Origin: Anaerolineaceae bacterium
Lineage (GTDB): Bacteria; Chloroflexota; Anaerolineae; Aggregatilineales; Phototrophicaceae
Assembly: GCA_002702065.1 (NCBI GenBank)
Contig: NZXX01000002.1
Location: forward strand, 310,001 to 374,000
Reading direction: 5' to 3'
Length of the DNA stretch: 64,000 nt
How positions within the stretch are numbered: position 1 is the first letter of the stretch; every line of letters begins with the position of its first letter. Made by a program: the position numbers and the translations under genes. Below are positions 23,811 to 31,934 of the stretch, piece by piece. Below the pieces are notes generated by a model. That model was not told where the DNA came from. It searched no databases and saw only the letters and a program-made list of their open reading frames with translations.

Positions 23811-24677
23811 CTAACCGGTTTCGTCCTGATGATTGACATATTCACGGATAAACCCGCCCCGGTCAGAAGCGACCAGCACGCCCGTTAATTTGTTGACCAC
23901 AAGCTCACCCACATAATTGAGCTGGTTGCGAACCTGTTCGCGCACAATCATCATGACCGCATCCCAGGTGATGCCCGATGGCAGCTGCGGTTCATTGAGG
24001 CTGCGCCCACTTTCCAGATAGGCAAGCACCGGTTCGGCCTGGTCGAAGACCAGCGCGCTGGGCAGGTCGTAGCGCACCACTGCAAAAAAATTGCGCCCCA
24101 GATAACGCGTGCCACTTTCGAGCGAAAAACCGAGGCTGGCGGGTTTGGGCACGACGGCCTGTTTGCCCGGCGGCGTCAGCACCATGATCGCTCGTTTGAA
24201 CAGATCGCGGAACTGCGGCATATTCTCGCTGCTGTTGGTGGCTGCCATCAGGATACCTTCCGGTTTCAGCACCCGGCGGATTTCCTGAAGGGCGCGTTCA
24301 ATATCCGGCAGATGGTACAGCATATGATGCGCCATCACGACATCAAAGGTCTGATCGGCATAGGGCAGAACCTGGGCATCGGCCTGTATAATCTGGTTCG
24401 GGCGAGGATGTTTTGCCAGCATACCGTCCGACAGATCAAAGCCATAATAGGTGGCGCCTGGCACGACCTTCGCCAGCGTGTTTGCGTATAAACCCGGGCC
24501 ACAACCCATATCCAGCACGATTTCATCCCCGCGCCACTGAATGCGCTCCAGCACCCACTGCCGAAAATCGACAACCGGTATGCTGTATTGCTCGTGAATC
24601 TGGTTGCGGATACTCAGGTGTTCATCGGTGGCATAAGCTTCGTGGCGCAGGACGTGGCTGTCGGTTGTCGGGTCCAT
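23811..24677 (-). CDS. Class I SAM-dependent methyltransferase (UbiE/Methyltransf_11 type)
   Basis: 288 aa from the ATG at 24677. SAM-binding motif I is VLDMGCGPGLYANTLA, with GFDLSDGML as motif post-I, LPYADQTFDVVMAHHMLYHLPD as motif II and LQEIRRVLKPEGILMAATNS as motif III. The gap between the N-terminus and motif I contains an EQYSIPVVDFRQWVLERI helix common in small-molecule methyltransferases. The acceptor is not known. An upstream in-frame ATG at 24704 is possible, but neither start has a strong ribosome-binding site. It is divergent from the threonine dehydratase gene. Confidence 0.85.
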   Translation of the reverse strand: MDPTTDSHVLRHEAYATDEHLSIRNQIHEQYSIPVVDFRQWVLERIQWRGDEIVLDMGCGPGLYANTLAKVVPGATYYGFDLSDGMLAKHPRPNQIIQADAQVLPYADQTFDVVMAHHMLYHLPDIERALQEIRRVLKPEGILMAATNSSENMPQFRDLFKRAIMVLTPPGKQAVVPKPASLGFSLESGTRYLGRNFFAVVRYDLPSALVFDQAEPVLAYLESGRSLNEPQLPSGITWDAVMMIVREQVRNQLNYVGELVVNKLTGVLVASDRGGFIREYVNHQDETG

Positions 24678-24824
24678 AGGAACTCTAAAATTTATCGATC
24701 GCATAAAAAGCATTATCGTCGGGCCGGGCCGGTTTCGCAAATTACGGTTGCATTTCTGGCCCTGCCAGCGGAGAATCAAGTTAAGAGATTTTTGCTTACA
24801 GCTATTTATGTACTGGAGAATTCA

Positions 24825-25757
24825 ATGATCGAACTTGGTGATATAGCGCTGGCCCGCTATCGCCTTGCCCCCTATCTGACTCAGACTCCGCTTGAAAAAG
24901 CGCCCGGTCTGGGGGCAGATGTCTGGCTCAAGCTGGAAAATGTCAACCGAACCCACTCGTTTAAGGTACGCGGCGCGCTCAATGCCATGCTGTCGCTGAA
25001 CCAGCGGGCGCGGGATAAAGGCATTGTCGCCTGTTCATCGGGCAATCATGCGCAGGGGGTGGCTTACGCGGCTCAACTGGTGGGGACAACTGCGCGCATT
25101 TTTATGCCCACGACCACACCACGCCGCAAAGTCGCCGGGGTACAGCTATTCGGGTCGCAGGCGGTGCTGTGTGGCGATAATTACGACGAGGCAGAGGAAG
25201 AAGCACGCCGCGTCGTACGCGATGAGGAAGCCACTTTTATTTCGCCGTACAATGATCCGATGGTGGTGGCCGGGGCTGGCACGGTCGGCCTTGAAATCTT
25301 CGACACCCTGTCGAGCATCGAACGGGTGCTGGTGCCGGTCAGCGGTGGCGGGTTGATCTCTGGTGTTGCACTGGCCCTCAAAACCCTGAAGCCTTCTATC
25401 GAGGTGATCGGCGTGTGCGCCGAAGCCGCGCCTGCGATGTACAACCTGTTTTACGACATGGCGCACCCGCAGGTGTGGGATACACTGGCGGAAGCGTTGT
25501 CCGGCGAAATCGAGGCGAGCAGTATCACTGTCAGCCTGACCCAGCGGTATGTCGATGAAATTGTGCTGGTATCTGAAGAGGCGATTGCCGAGGCGATGCG
25601 CTGGCTGCTGTTTGAAGCGGGTTGGGTGATTGAAGGTGGCGGCGCGGTGGGGGTAGCAGCCCTGCGCAGTGGCGTTGTGACCGCTGATGATCGCCCGACG
25701 GCGGTGGTGCTGAGCGGCGGGAACGTCGACGAGGAATCGCTGCGCTCGGTGATCTAG
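24825..25757 (+). CDS. Threonine/serine dehydratase, PLP fold-type II
   Basis: 310 aa from the ATG at 24825 with CTGGAG upstream. The PLP lysine is in the motif SFKVRGALNAM. The substrate-binding loop SSGNHAQGVAYAA, the phosphate-binding glycine loop SGGGLISGVALAL and the C-terminal VLSGGNVD are all present. It deaminates threonine to 2-oxobutyrate (or serine to pyruvate). The C-terminal ACT-type regulatory domain of biosynthetic IlvA is missing, so it is the short catabolic or serine-racemase-like form. No isoleucine-pathway genes are adjacent. A REP hairpin follows at 25793. Confidence 0.88.
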   Translation: MIELGDIALARYRLAPYLTQTPLEKAPGLGADVWLKLENVNRTHSFKVRGALNAMLSLNQRARDKGIVACSSGNHAQGVAYAAQLVGTTARIFMPTTTPRRKVAGVQLFGSQAVLCGDNYDEAEEEARRVVRDEEATFISPYNDPMVVAGAGTVGLEIFDTLSSIERVLVPVSGGGLISGVALALKTLKPSIEVIGVCAEAAPAMYNLFYDMAHPQVWDTLAEALSGEIEASSITVSLTQRYVDEIVLVSEEAIAEAMRWLLFEAGWVIEGGGAVGVAALRSGVVTADDRPTAVVLSGGNVDEESLRSVI

Positions 25758-25792
25758 CTCAGGTTCGCGCATGTAAATAAACTGTGTTTACC

Positions 25793-25820
25793 GTAGGGGC
25801 GATTTACGAATCGCCCCTAC
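25793..25820. repeat. GTAGGG...CCCTAC hairpin (REP-like)
   Basis: A perfect 12-bp inverted repeat (GTAGGGGCGATT / AATCGCCCCTAC) with a TACG loop, between the convergent dehydratase and VWA genes. It shares its GTAGGG/CCCTAC ends with the element inside the RAYT gene at 11825-11898 and is probably a substrate of that transposase family. It may also act as a transcription stop, although no long T-run follows. Confidence 0.75.
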
Positions 25821-25838
25821 ATGATTCGATGCCCTGTT

Positions 25839-28800
25839 CTAGCGGCGTTGGCGGCGGCGTGCCCGGTTCAGAATGAAGTAGATCAGCAGCAGCACCACCA
25901 CGATGATCGCGACAATCACCGCAATCGGGATGAGCGAGTCGTTGGCGGGTGTCGTCTCGGCCTGAGCCGGGATCAGCGTGCCAATCGGCGTAATCGTCGG
26001 CGCTGGCGTATCTTCCACATCACCGGCTGTGGGGGTTGCGCTGGCGTCGTCGACTGCCTGGGCGATTTCCGTACCGGCCTCAGTCGGTGTGACATCGTCG
26101 GCTTCTTCAGTTATTTCCTCGGTGGCGGCGGCTGCACTGGTTTCCTCAGCCGCGATCTGTGCGTCGCTGGTTTCCTGCGCGTCAGCGGTTTCGGTGGCCT
26201 GAGCATTAGTCGTGGCTTCGGCGTCGCTGGTTTCCTGTGCGTCAGCCGTTTCCGTCGCCTGTGCATTGGCGGTGGCTTCGGCGTCGCTGGTTTCCTGCGC
26301 GTCAGCCGTTTCCGTCGCTTGCGCGTTGGCAGTGGCTTCGGCGTCACTGGTTTCCTGTGCATCAGCCGTTTCCGTCGCCTGAGCGTTGGCAGTGGCTTCG
26401 GCGTCACTGGTTTCCTGCGCATCAGCCGTTTCCGTCGCCTGCGCATTGAGCGCAGCTTGCAGCGCTGCCGCGTCAACCGTGGCTTCGGCATCAACGGTGG
26501 CCTGCTGATCGACTGCGGCTTGCGTTTCGACTGCTGCCGAGGTCGCTTCCATCGCGATCTGTGTCGCGGTCTGATCTTCCGTAGGCAGGGCGAGTGTGGT
26601 CGCCAGCGCATCGGCAGTTGACTGGGCATTCACAGTCGCAATCAAATCCGCGGTGGCCTGCGCATCGAGTGTTTCCTGCGCATCGGATGTGGCCTGACTG
26701 TCGAGCGTGGCCAGGGCGTTCGCGGTGGCTTCGGCTTCTGTGGTCGCCTCATCCTCAGCTTCAATGGTGCCCTCAGCAGCGGCAGTTGCCTCGGCATCGC
26801 TGGTCGCCTGAGCAGCTTCGGTGGCAGCCAGATCCGCCGCATTTGACGTCGCGGTGGCCTGTACCGCCTGTGCAACGGCTGTGGCAGATTCCTGGTCCAC
26901 CTGCGCGCTGTCTGTGGCTTCGACATCGGCAGTCGCGGTCATATCGACGCTGGCGGCCTGCTGGGTCGCGTCCGTATCCGCGGTGACGGTGGCTTCTTCA
27001 ACCGTCGTGGCGGTAAATGGTGGGGTTTCGGTGGCGGTAGGCGGCACCAGTGCAGTGGCGGTGAGTGACGGCCCTTGGGCCACTGTGAACGCGATTTCTG
27101 CGGTATTGGTCTGGCCCGCTTCGTTCGTTACCTCGACAGTCAGGATGTGCGCACCGGGCGAGACGGCCAGTACATCCAGTTCAATCTGGTATGGATCATC
27201 GCCGGACACGTCGAGGCTGGTGCCATCGACGTCCGCGTTCACACTTGTGACCGGCGTCTGGCTGATGACATCCACTTCGACCGTCCGGTTTGCATCCAGC
27301 GTGTCGCCCAGTTCGATGCCGGACAGGCTGACCAGCGGTGGCAGTGCTGCCACATTAAAGCTGATGCTTTCGGTGGTCGTCTGGCCGATTTCGTTCTTGG
27401 CCGTCACGTCGAGCGTGGCCGGGCCGGGTGGCAGATTGAGGGCGTTCAGGCTTATCGCGTTGTCGGCGGTGGCCTCCAGCGGTTCGCCGTTGACGGCAAA
27501 ACGGATGTCCGTAACCGGCGACTGGCTGCTGTCAACCTCGACCTGAATGTCGATGGCGCCGTCGACTTGCTGGCCCGCTTCCAGCCCGCTGACGCTGAAC
27601 TGAATGGGCAGGTCTGGTACGGAGAACAGCGCTTCCGTCGTGGCGGTGATGCCGCCTTCGTTTTCGACGCTGATGGAGGCGATATGCCCACCGGGGGCAA
27701 GATTGAACGGATCAATCGTGAAGCTGTAAGGCTCGGTCAGGGTTTCCGCTGCGCCGCCGTCCATGCTGAAGGTGACGTTGACAGGTGCAGTCTGGCCGGT
27801 GATTTCCAGTGTAAAGGTCTGTACATCCGCGATTTCGCCAGTCAGTGCCGGATTGATACTCACGTCCGAAGGCAGCGCGGCGACGGTGAAATCTGCCGAA
27901 ACCGTACCGACATCGCCATCTTCGTCTGTGGCGGTGAAGGTCAGGCTGTGGCCGCCGGGTGCCAGCGCGACCGGATCAATGATGTACAGGTAGGGTTCTT
28001 CGGGCAGAGTCAGGGTCTCGCCGCCATCCAGCGCGACTGTCACTGCTGCCAGCCCATCATCGGCGACGATGTCGGCCTGCACTTCGGTCAGACTGCTGAT
28101 AATGTCCGGCAGTTCGGGCAGGCGCACGACAGGCACCGGCACCGGCGCGCGCAGGCGGCCTGTGGCACTGGCAACACCCTCATCGGTTTCGACTTCCAGT
28201 TCCAGGTCATAGGTCGTGCCATCCAGCGGCACATCCACCTCAAGGATCACCTCGTACTGGGTGCGCAGCAGATTCGCCAGTTCGCTGAAAATCGCTTCCA
28301 GTTCTTCCGGGGTGGGCGATTCGCGGAACAGGGCGTTGGTATTGGCAGACAGGTCTTCCAGATAGCGGCGGTCTGCGCCGAAACCCAGGCCGATGGTGTA
28401 AACCGGCACGCCATTGATGACCGCCAGATTTTGCACATCGCCGGCGGTGGCAATGGAGCTGAGTGTGCTGTCGTACTGGGCCCCATCGCTGAGCAGGATA
28501 ACGGCACGGCGCGGGTTATCCGAATCGGCGGCTGTTTGCACCGCTTCGAGCGCCCCATCAAAGAGGAAGGTTTCGCCACCAAAGCCGAGACCATTAATGA
28601 TGTTATTGAGCGTGTCGCGGTCGGTGGTGAACTCCTGAACCAGGCGGGCACCACTGGAGAAGGTGACGATGGCGACCGGGTCATTCGGGCCGATAGCATC
28701 GACAAAGGTGCTGGCCGCCGCGCGCGCACTGGCGATAGGCGTACCGGCCATACTGCTGCTGACATCGACCGCCAGCACGACATTGATCGGGATGGCTTCA

Positions 28801-29057
28801 TCACTGAAACTGCGAACACTCACCACACGGGTGTGATCTGCCAGTTCCCCAACGACGGAAAAATCTTCGGCAGTCAGGTCGGCAACCGGCTGCCCAACCG
28901 CGTCAAAGACGTTGACCGAGACACTGACAGTTGGCAGATTGACCGGGTTTAGGCCTGTGATTTCCAGCCGAGGCCCGGGCTGCTCCTGAGTCATAGCAAG
29001 CGCGACCGGCAACATTGTAAATAGGATCAATACTGAGAGCAGCGACTTCTTCAACAC
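25839..29057 (-). CDS. Giant secreted VWA protein with Ig-like modules, repeat stalk and C-terminal membrane anchor
   Basis: 1072 aa; GTG start at 29057 after GAGGAGG (a TTG one codon on is also possible). Order: signal peptide (1-22); short beta domain; VWA domain (about 92-270) with the MIDAS motif D98-V-S100-S-S102; several Ig/cadherin-like beta modules (about 320-680) containing repeated NEGG/NEIGQT/NEAGQT motifs; then about 300 residues almost only of A, T, Q, E, D, S and N, predicted as a long helical or stiff stalk, including five exact-phase 20-residue repeats; then a Thr/Pro linker, a membrane helix (about 1038-1060) and a basic RARRRQRR end. The topology implies a surface adhesin or metal-dependent binding protein held away from the membrane. 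Confidence 0.85.
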   Translation of the reverse strand: MLKKSLLSVLILFTMLPVALAMTQEQPGPRLEITGLNPVNLPTVSVSVNVFDAVGQPVADLTAEDFSVVGELADHTRVVSVRSFSDEAIPINVVLAVDVSSSMAGTPIASARAAASTFVDAIGPNDPVAIVTFSSGARLVQEFTTDRDTLNNIINGLGFGGETFLFDGALEAVQTAADSDNPRRAVILLSDGAQYDSTLSSIATAGDVQNLAVINGVPVYTIGLGFGADRRYLEDLSANTNALFRESPTPEELEAIFSELANLLRTQYEVILEVDVPLDGTTYDLELEVETDEGVASATGRLRAPVPVPVVRLPELPDIISSLTEVQADIVADDGLAAVTVALDGGETLTLPEEPYLYIIDPVALAPGGHSLTFTATDEDGDVGTVSADFTVAALPSDVSINPALTGEIADVQTFTLEITGQTAPVNVTFSMDGGAAETLTEPYSFTIDPFNLAPGGHIASISVENEGGITATTEALFSVPDLPIQFSVSGLEAGQQVDGAIDIQVEVDSSQSPVTDIRFAVNGEPLEATADNAISLNALNLPPGPATLDVTAKNEIGQTTTESISFNVAALPPLVSLSGIELGDTLDANRTVEVDVISQTPVTSVNADVDGTSLDVSGDDPYQIELDVLAVSPGAHILTVEVTNEAGQTNTAEIAFTVAQGPSLTATALVPPTATETPPFTATTVEEATVTADTDATQQAASVDMTATADVEATDSAQVDQESATAVAQAVQATATSNAADLAATEAAQATSDAEATAAAEGTIEAEDEATTEAEATANALATLDSQATSDAQETLDAQATADLIATVNAQSTADALATTLALPTEDQTATQIAMEATSAAVETQAAVDQQATVDAEATVDAAALQAALNAQATETADAQETSDAEATANAQATETADAQETSDAEATANAQATETADAQETSDAEATANAQATETADAQETSDAEATTNAQATETADAQETSDAQIAAEETSAAAATEEITEEADDVTPTEAGTEIAQAVDDASATPTAGDVEDTPAPTITPIGTLIPAQAETTPANDSLIPIAVIVAIIVVVLLLIYFILNRARRRQRR
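26161..26460. repeat. Five tandem 60-bp repeats in the VWA gene
   Basis: Five copies of a 60-base unit follow each other without gaps (26161, 26221, 26281, 26341, 26401), each starting GCGTC(G/A)CTGGTTTCCTG on the plus strand. The last copy diverges in its final third. They encode a 20-residue unit (NAQATETADAQETSDAEATA). Differences are mostly single-base and synonymous, which points to recent expansion or gene conversion. Confidence 0.9.
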
Positions 29058-29176
29058 ACCCCCTCCTCATAGTGAGACCTGTTCCCCCCGAATCAGGTAG
29101 CTGGTGTTTCATGGGGATTGTGACAATCTTAACTTACTTTTACGGATGTGCAAAAGTTGACGGATTGTTACACAGT

Positions 29177-29722
29177 TCAGGAGCGAGGCGGTAGTTTGCC
29201 GATGTTATAGCCCAGTATGACCAGTGTCTGCGTGACGGCTTCATCTACTGTTGAATCGGCAGCGAAGCGGCGTTCTTCATCGCCCAGCAGGGCGATCAGC
29301 GGACCAATGGCGCGGCGGTCACCCAGCTGGCGCAAGGCCAGAATTGCGCTGCGGCGGACATCCACATCGTCGGATTCCAGCGCCTGCGTAATCGTGTCAA
29401 AGTGATCATCCCCCAGACGGGTCAGCGCAAAGGCGGTCCAGACGATTAACTGCGGATTTTGATGACTGAGCAGGGGGCGCAGGTAGGGGATGACGCCATC
29501 ATCGCCGATGGTGCCCAGCGCATTGGCCGCTGCCCCGCGGACGCCGACATTGTCGTCCTGCAACGCATCAATCAGGGGTTCTACCGCGCGCGTATCGCCT
29601 GTCTGTCCGAGGAGGTAGGCGACGAACTGGCGCAGCTGGGGGTCGCTGGATTCGCGCAGCAGCCGAATAGCGCCCTCGACATCAGGTTCCTGTGCCGGTT
29701 TGTTGGGGGGCTGGTTGGCCAT
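29177..29722 (-). CDS. HEAT-repeat protein (PBS-lyase type)
   Basis: 181 aa built of about four HEAT-like repeats of roughly 31 residues. The repeating pattern is RxxAAxALGxIGDxxAxxxLxxxL: LRQFVAYLLGQTGDTRAVEPLIDAL, VRGAAANALGTIGD, LIVWTAFALTRLGD, VRRSAILALRQLGDRRAIGPLIALL (given piecewise). Such proteins are protein-binding scaffolds, and some act as lyases of phycobilin linkages, which is unlikely here. The start lies directly after the stop of the IGPS-like gene (1 base between), so the two are expressed together and may interact. Confidence 0.85.
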   Translation of the reverse strand: MANQPPNKPAQEPDVEGAIRLLRESSDPQLRQFVAYLLGQTGDTRAVEPLIDALQDDNVGVRGAAANALGTIGDDGVIPYLRPLLSHQNPQLIVWTAFALTRLGDDHFDTITQALESDDVDVRRSAILALRQLGDRRAIGPLIALLGDEERRFAADSTVDEAVTQTLVILGYNIGKLPPRS

Positions 29723-29723
29723 A

Positions 29724-30527
29724 TTATCGATCTTTGAATGCTTGTCTCAGAACATCCGCATCGCCGCTGGTATCCAGCACAGGCTCGTTGACCATGATGG
29801 CATCCACGCCGAAACTGGCAACTCTGGCGACGCTGTGAATGGTCTTCAGATTTTCGCTGATCATAACACGAATATGATTGGGGATCAGGTCACGCATCTT
29901 CTGCGTCATATCGAGGTTGAGTTCGATCTCTGGCGTGAATGGGTTGTCGCTGCTCAGGCAGATCACATGCGGGCTGAGGCTGATGGCGTGGCGCAGCTCG
30001 TCCACGTTATGCACCTGCACAATGGCGGTCATCAGGTTGCGTTGGGTTGCCGAAATCATCCGCCGCAGGGTGTCGTTATCCAGTATGGCTGCCGACAGCA
30101 GCAGCGCCGATGCACCCGCCGCCCGTGCCTCGACAATTTCGTATTCGTCCAGCACGTAGTCCTGGCTGATGACGGGCTTATCAATGGCGCTGGCGACGAA
30201 CATCAGGTCATCCAGCCCATCTTCATAAATAATCTGATCGGTAAACAGGGCGACGGCATCAACTTTTTTGTGCACGAAACGCAGCGCGGCGCCAACCGGA
30301 TCATAAACAACACTGCCGTTTTGTTCCAGGTTATGCTTGATCTGCCCGATGACGACGACCGGTTCATCTTCGTCCGCCACCGTCGATAAAATTGGGCTGG
30401 GGCGTTTTTGCATACTTGCCAGCGCGCGCACCGCTTCGATGGGGGTTTTCACCCGGCGCTGGTTTAAGTAATGTCGCTTGGCCGCGATAATGGTATTCAG
30501 TTGTGGCGTGAGTTTTTTTGTCGTCAT
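29724..30527 (-). CDS. Indole-3-glycerol-phosphate-synthase-like TIM barrel with substituted catalytic residues
   Basis: 267 aa from the ATG at 30527; a GTG at 30542 is also in frame. The fold matches TrpC over its length: LASMQKRPSPI at the N-terminus, a GQIKHN segment for the AEIKRASPSKG region, YDPVGAALRFVHKKVDAVALFT, then SQDYVLDEYEIVEARAAGASALLLSAAIL for the usual LRKDF(I/V)... segment. Three catalytic positions are changed: E to Q62, the RKDF lysine to Q122, and the VEVH glutamate to Q171. The first lysine (K64) is kept. No other trp genes are near. It is probably not an active synthase and may have a binding or altered catalytic role with the HEAT protein. Confidence 0.75.
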   Translation of the reverse strand: MTTKKLTPQLNTIIAAKRHYLNQRRVKTPIEAVRALASMQKRPSPILSTVADEDEPVVVIGQIKHNLEQNGSVVYDPVGAALRFVHKKVDAVALFTDQIIYEDGLDDLMFVASAIDKPVISQDYVLDEYEIVEARAAGASALLLSAAILDNDTLRRMISATQRNLMTAIVQVHNVDELRHAISLSPHVICLSSDNPFTPEIELNLDMTQKMRDLIPNHIRVMISENLKTIHSVARVASFGVDAIMVNEPVLDTSGDADVLRQAFKDR

Positions 30528-30662
30528 CCCGACCACCAGCACATCGGCGGAGTACTCCGTATCAATTATAGTGGAAACTTACCCGCACCGGCACAGGGAT
30601 TTGTTAATTTTTGTACGGGTATCGGCTATAACGGATTTTGCTGCCTGTCGATTGGTCGGTGT

Positions 30663-30668
30663 TATAAT
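30663..30668 (+). promoter_or_regulatory. -10 element of gatC (TATAAT)
   Basis: A consensus TATAAT sits 16 bases before the first possible gatC start (30684) and 34 before the second (30702). The -35 region is weak (TTGCTG at 30638, spacing 19). A transcript start near 30675 is expected. Confidence 0.6.
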
Positions 30669-30701
30669 GCAGGCACGTGGCTGATGACCCATGATAAAGG
30701 G

Positions 30702-31001
30702 ATGACTGTGGAACTGACACATGACGAAGTGCGGACCATTGCCGAGCTGGCGAAGCTCGACCTGACTGATGACGAGATTGCCCTGTACGCCGGGCAACTT
30801 TCGGAAGTGTTTAATTATTTCCAGCGCTTGCAGGAACTGGACACCTCGCATATCGAGCCGACTGCTTCGGTGCTGCCGTTGCAGAATGTCCTGCGTGAGG
30901 ACGTGCCGGGCCAGCCGCTGACCCCGGAAGATGCGGTCGCCAATGCGCCGGACTCGGATGACAATCAATTCCGCGTTAGCGCCGTGCTGGGGGATGAGTA
31001 A
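30702..31001 (+). CDS. gatC: Aspartyl/glutamyl-tRNA amidotransferase subunit C
   Basis: 99 aa from the ATG at 30702; ATG at 30684 is an equally possible start. The family signature is complete: VELTHDEVRTIAELAKLDLTDDEIALY, QLSEVFNYFQRLQELDTS, and the C-terminal RED.P...LTPEDAVANAPDSDDNQFRVSAVL pattern. GatC holds GatA and GatB together in the complex that converts Glu-tRNA-Gln (or Asp-tRNA-Asn) to Gln-tRNA-Gln (Asn-tRNA-Asn). Neither gatA nor gatB is in the window, so they must lie elsewhere. The gene has its own promoter. Confidence 0.9.
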   Translation: MTVELTHDEVRTIAELAKLDLTDDEIALYAGQLSEVFNYFQRLQELDTSHIEPTASVLPLQNVLREDVPGQPLTPEDAVANAPDSDDNQFRVSAVLGDE

Positions 31002-31135
31002 GTCTCATTGACTGGTGCTTGGTTGATGCTTGTCAGCCCCGGTGCCTGCTGCGGCAAAACCAGATTTTGCGACGAAACCGGCACATCGGGTAACATGTGA
31101 CTACTCTGTCCTGAGAATTTCTGTTCAACGAAAAC

Positions 31136-31930
31136 ATGACCACCAATCCGACCCGCGCCATGCGCCCCGCCAAGCTGCTGTTTGAAGTGACGATTGATCG
31201 TCGCAAGTACTGGCGGCGGTTCCGCTTCCTGCTGATTATTCTGCTGATGGCGGTGCTGGCATGGTTTGCGCTGCCACGGGCGGCTGCGCGTGCGGCTGTT
31301 GATCCACGTGTGCTGGCTGTCGGGCAGTTGGCGGCGGCTGTGATTATCCTGCTGGCGAGTGTCCGGGGGTTGATTAACCTGATCCGCTGGCGTAGTCGAC
31401 CTAATGAGACATTGCGCTTTTTCAACAAGGGTTTTACGTGGGAGCGCGCCGGGGATACAGCCAAATACAGCTGGAACCGGCTGCAAACATTCCGCGAAGG
31501 CGGGCGCGGCCTGTACATCGGCAAACAGCCGCTGGTTCAGTGGGGTGTTCATACGCTGGTGATGGCTGACAAACGCACGTTCAAATTGCGCCCCCGGCAT
31601 GGTGATCTGCGGCAGATAGCCCGTGCTATTCGCCCGTATGCGGCTGAAGTGACAGGCACTTATATGGGCCGGCGGTTGCGCCAGGACAAGCCGGTGAGGT
31701 TACATCCCAAGCTGGTGGCGTGGCCGGGTGGTTTGCAGGTGGGCAAACAGGAGTATCCCTGGGGTGCGCTGAATGTGGCTGTGGAGGGCGACAGCCTGGT
31801 GATCCGTGCCAAAGACAATGGCAAAGTCCGCACGGTGCGCCGGTTTGCTACCCACACTATCGACAACCTCGGTGGGTTTATGGAACTGGCGACGACAACG
31901 ATCCGGAACCATCGCCAGCGCAGCACCTGA
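31136..31930 (+). CDS. Two-helix membrane protein with C-terminal PH-like domain, unknown function
   Basis: 264 aa. Two membrane helices (about residues 29-46 and 60-80) near a basic N-terminus are followed by a soluble part of about 180 residues. That part contains two similar beta-rich halves (FFNKGFTWERAGDTAKYSWNRLQTFREGGRGLYIG and the later VAWPGGLQVGKQEYPWGALNVAVEGDSLVIRA region, quoted in pieces), in the manner of bacterial PH/YcxB-like domains of membrane proteins. No ribosome-binding site stands out. I do not recognise a specific family; a membrane-surface role is inferred from topology only. Confidence 0.55.
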   Translation: MTTNPTRAMRPAKLLFEVTIDRRKYWRRFRFLLIILLMAVLAWFALPRAAARAAVDPRVLAVGQLAAAVIILLASVRGLINLIRWRSRPNETLRFFNKGFTWERAGDTAKYSWNRLQTFREGGRGLYIGKQPLVQWGVHTLVMADKRTFKLRPRHGDLRQIARAIRPYAAEVTGTYMGRRLRQDKPVRLHPKLVAWPGGLQVGKQEYPWGALNVAVEGDSLVIRAKDNGKVRTVRRFATHTIDNLGGFMELATTTIRNHRQRST

Positions 31931-31934
31931 ATGG

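Noticed and set aside
26161-26460. CRISPR-like array because of regular 60-base spacing
   Set aside because: Units are contiguous without unique spacers and are translated in frame as a protein repeat.
27075-28952. 625-codon open frame opposite the VWA gene
   Set aside because: Antisense to a well-supported gene with clear domains; no start signal.
29724-30527. Active trpC of a tryptophan operon
   Set aside because: Catalytic residues are substituted and no other trp gene is adjacent.
30669-31001. gatCAB operon
   Set aside because: Only gatC is present; the downstream genes are an unknown membrane protein and an opposite-strand gene.
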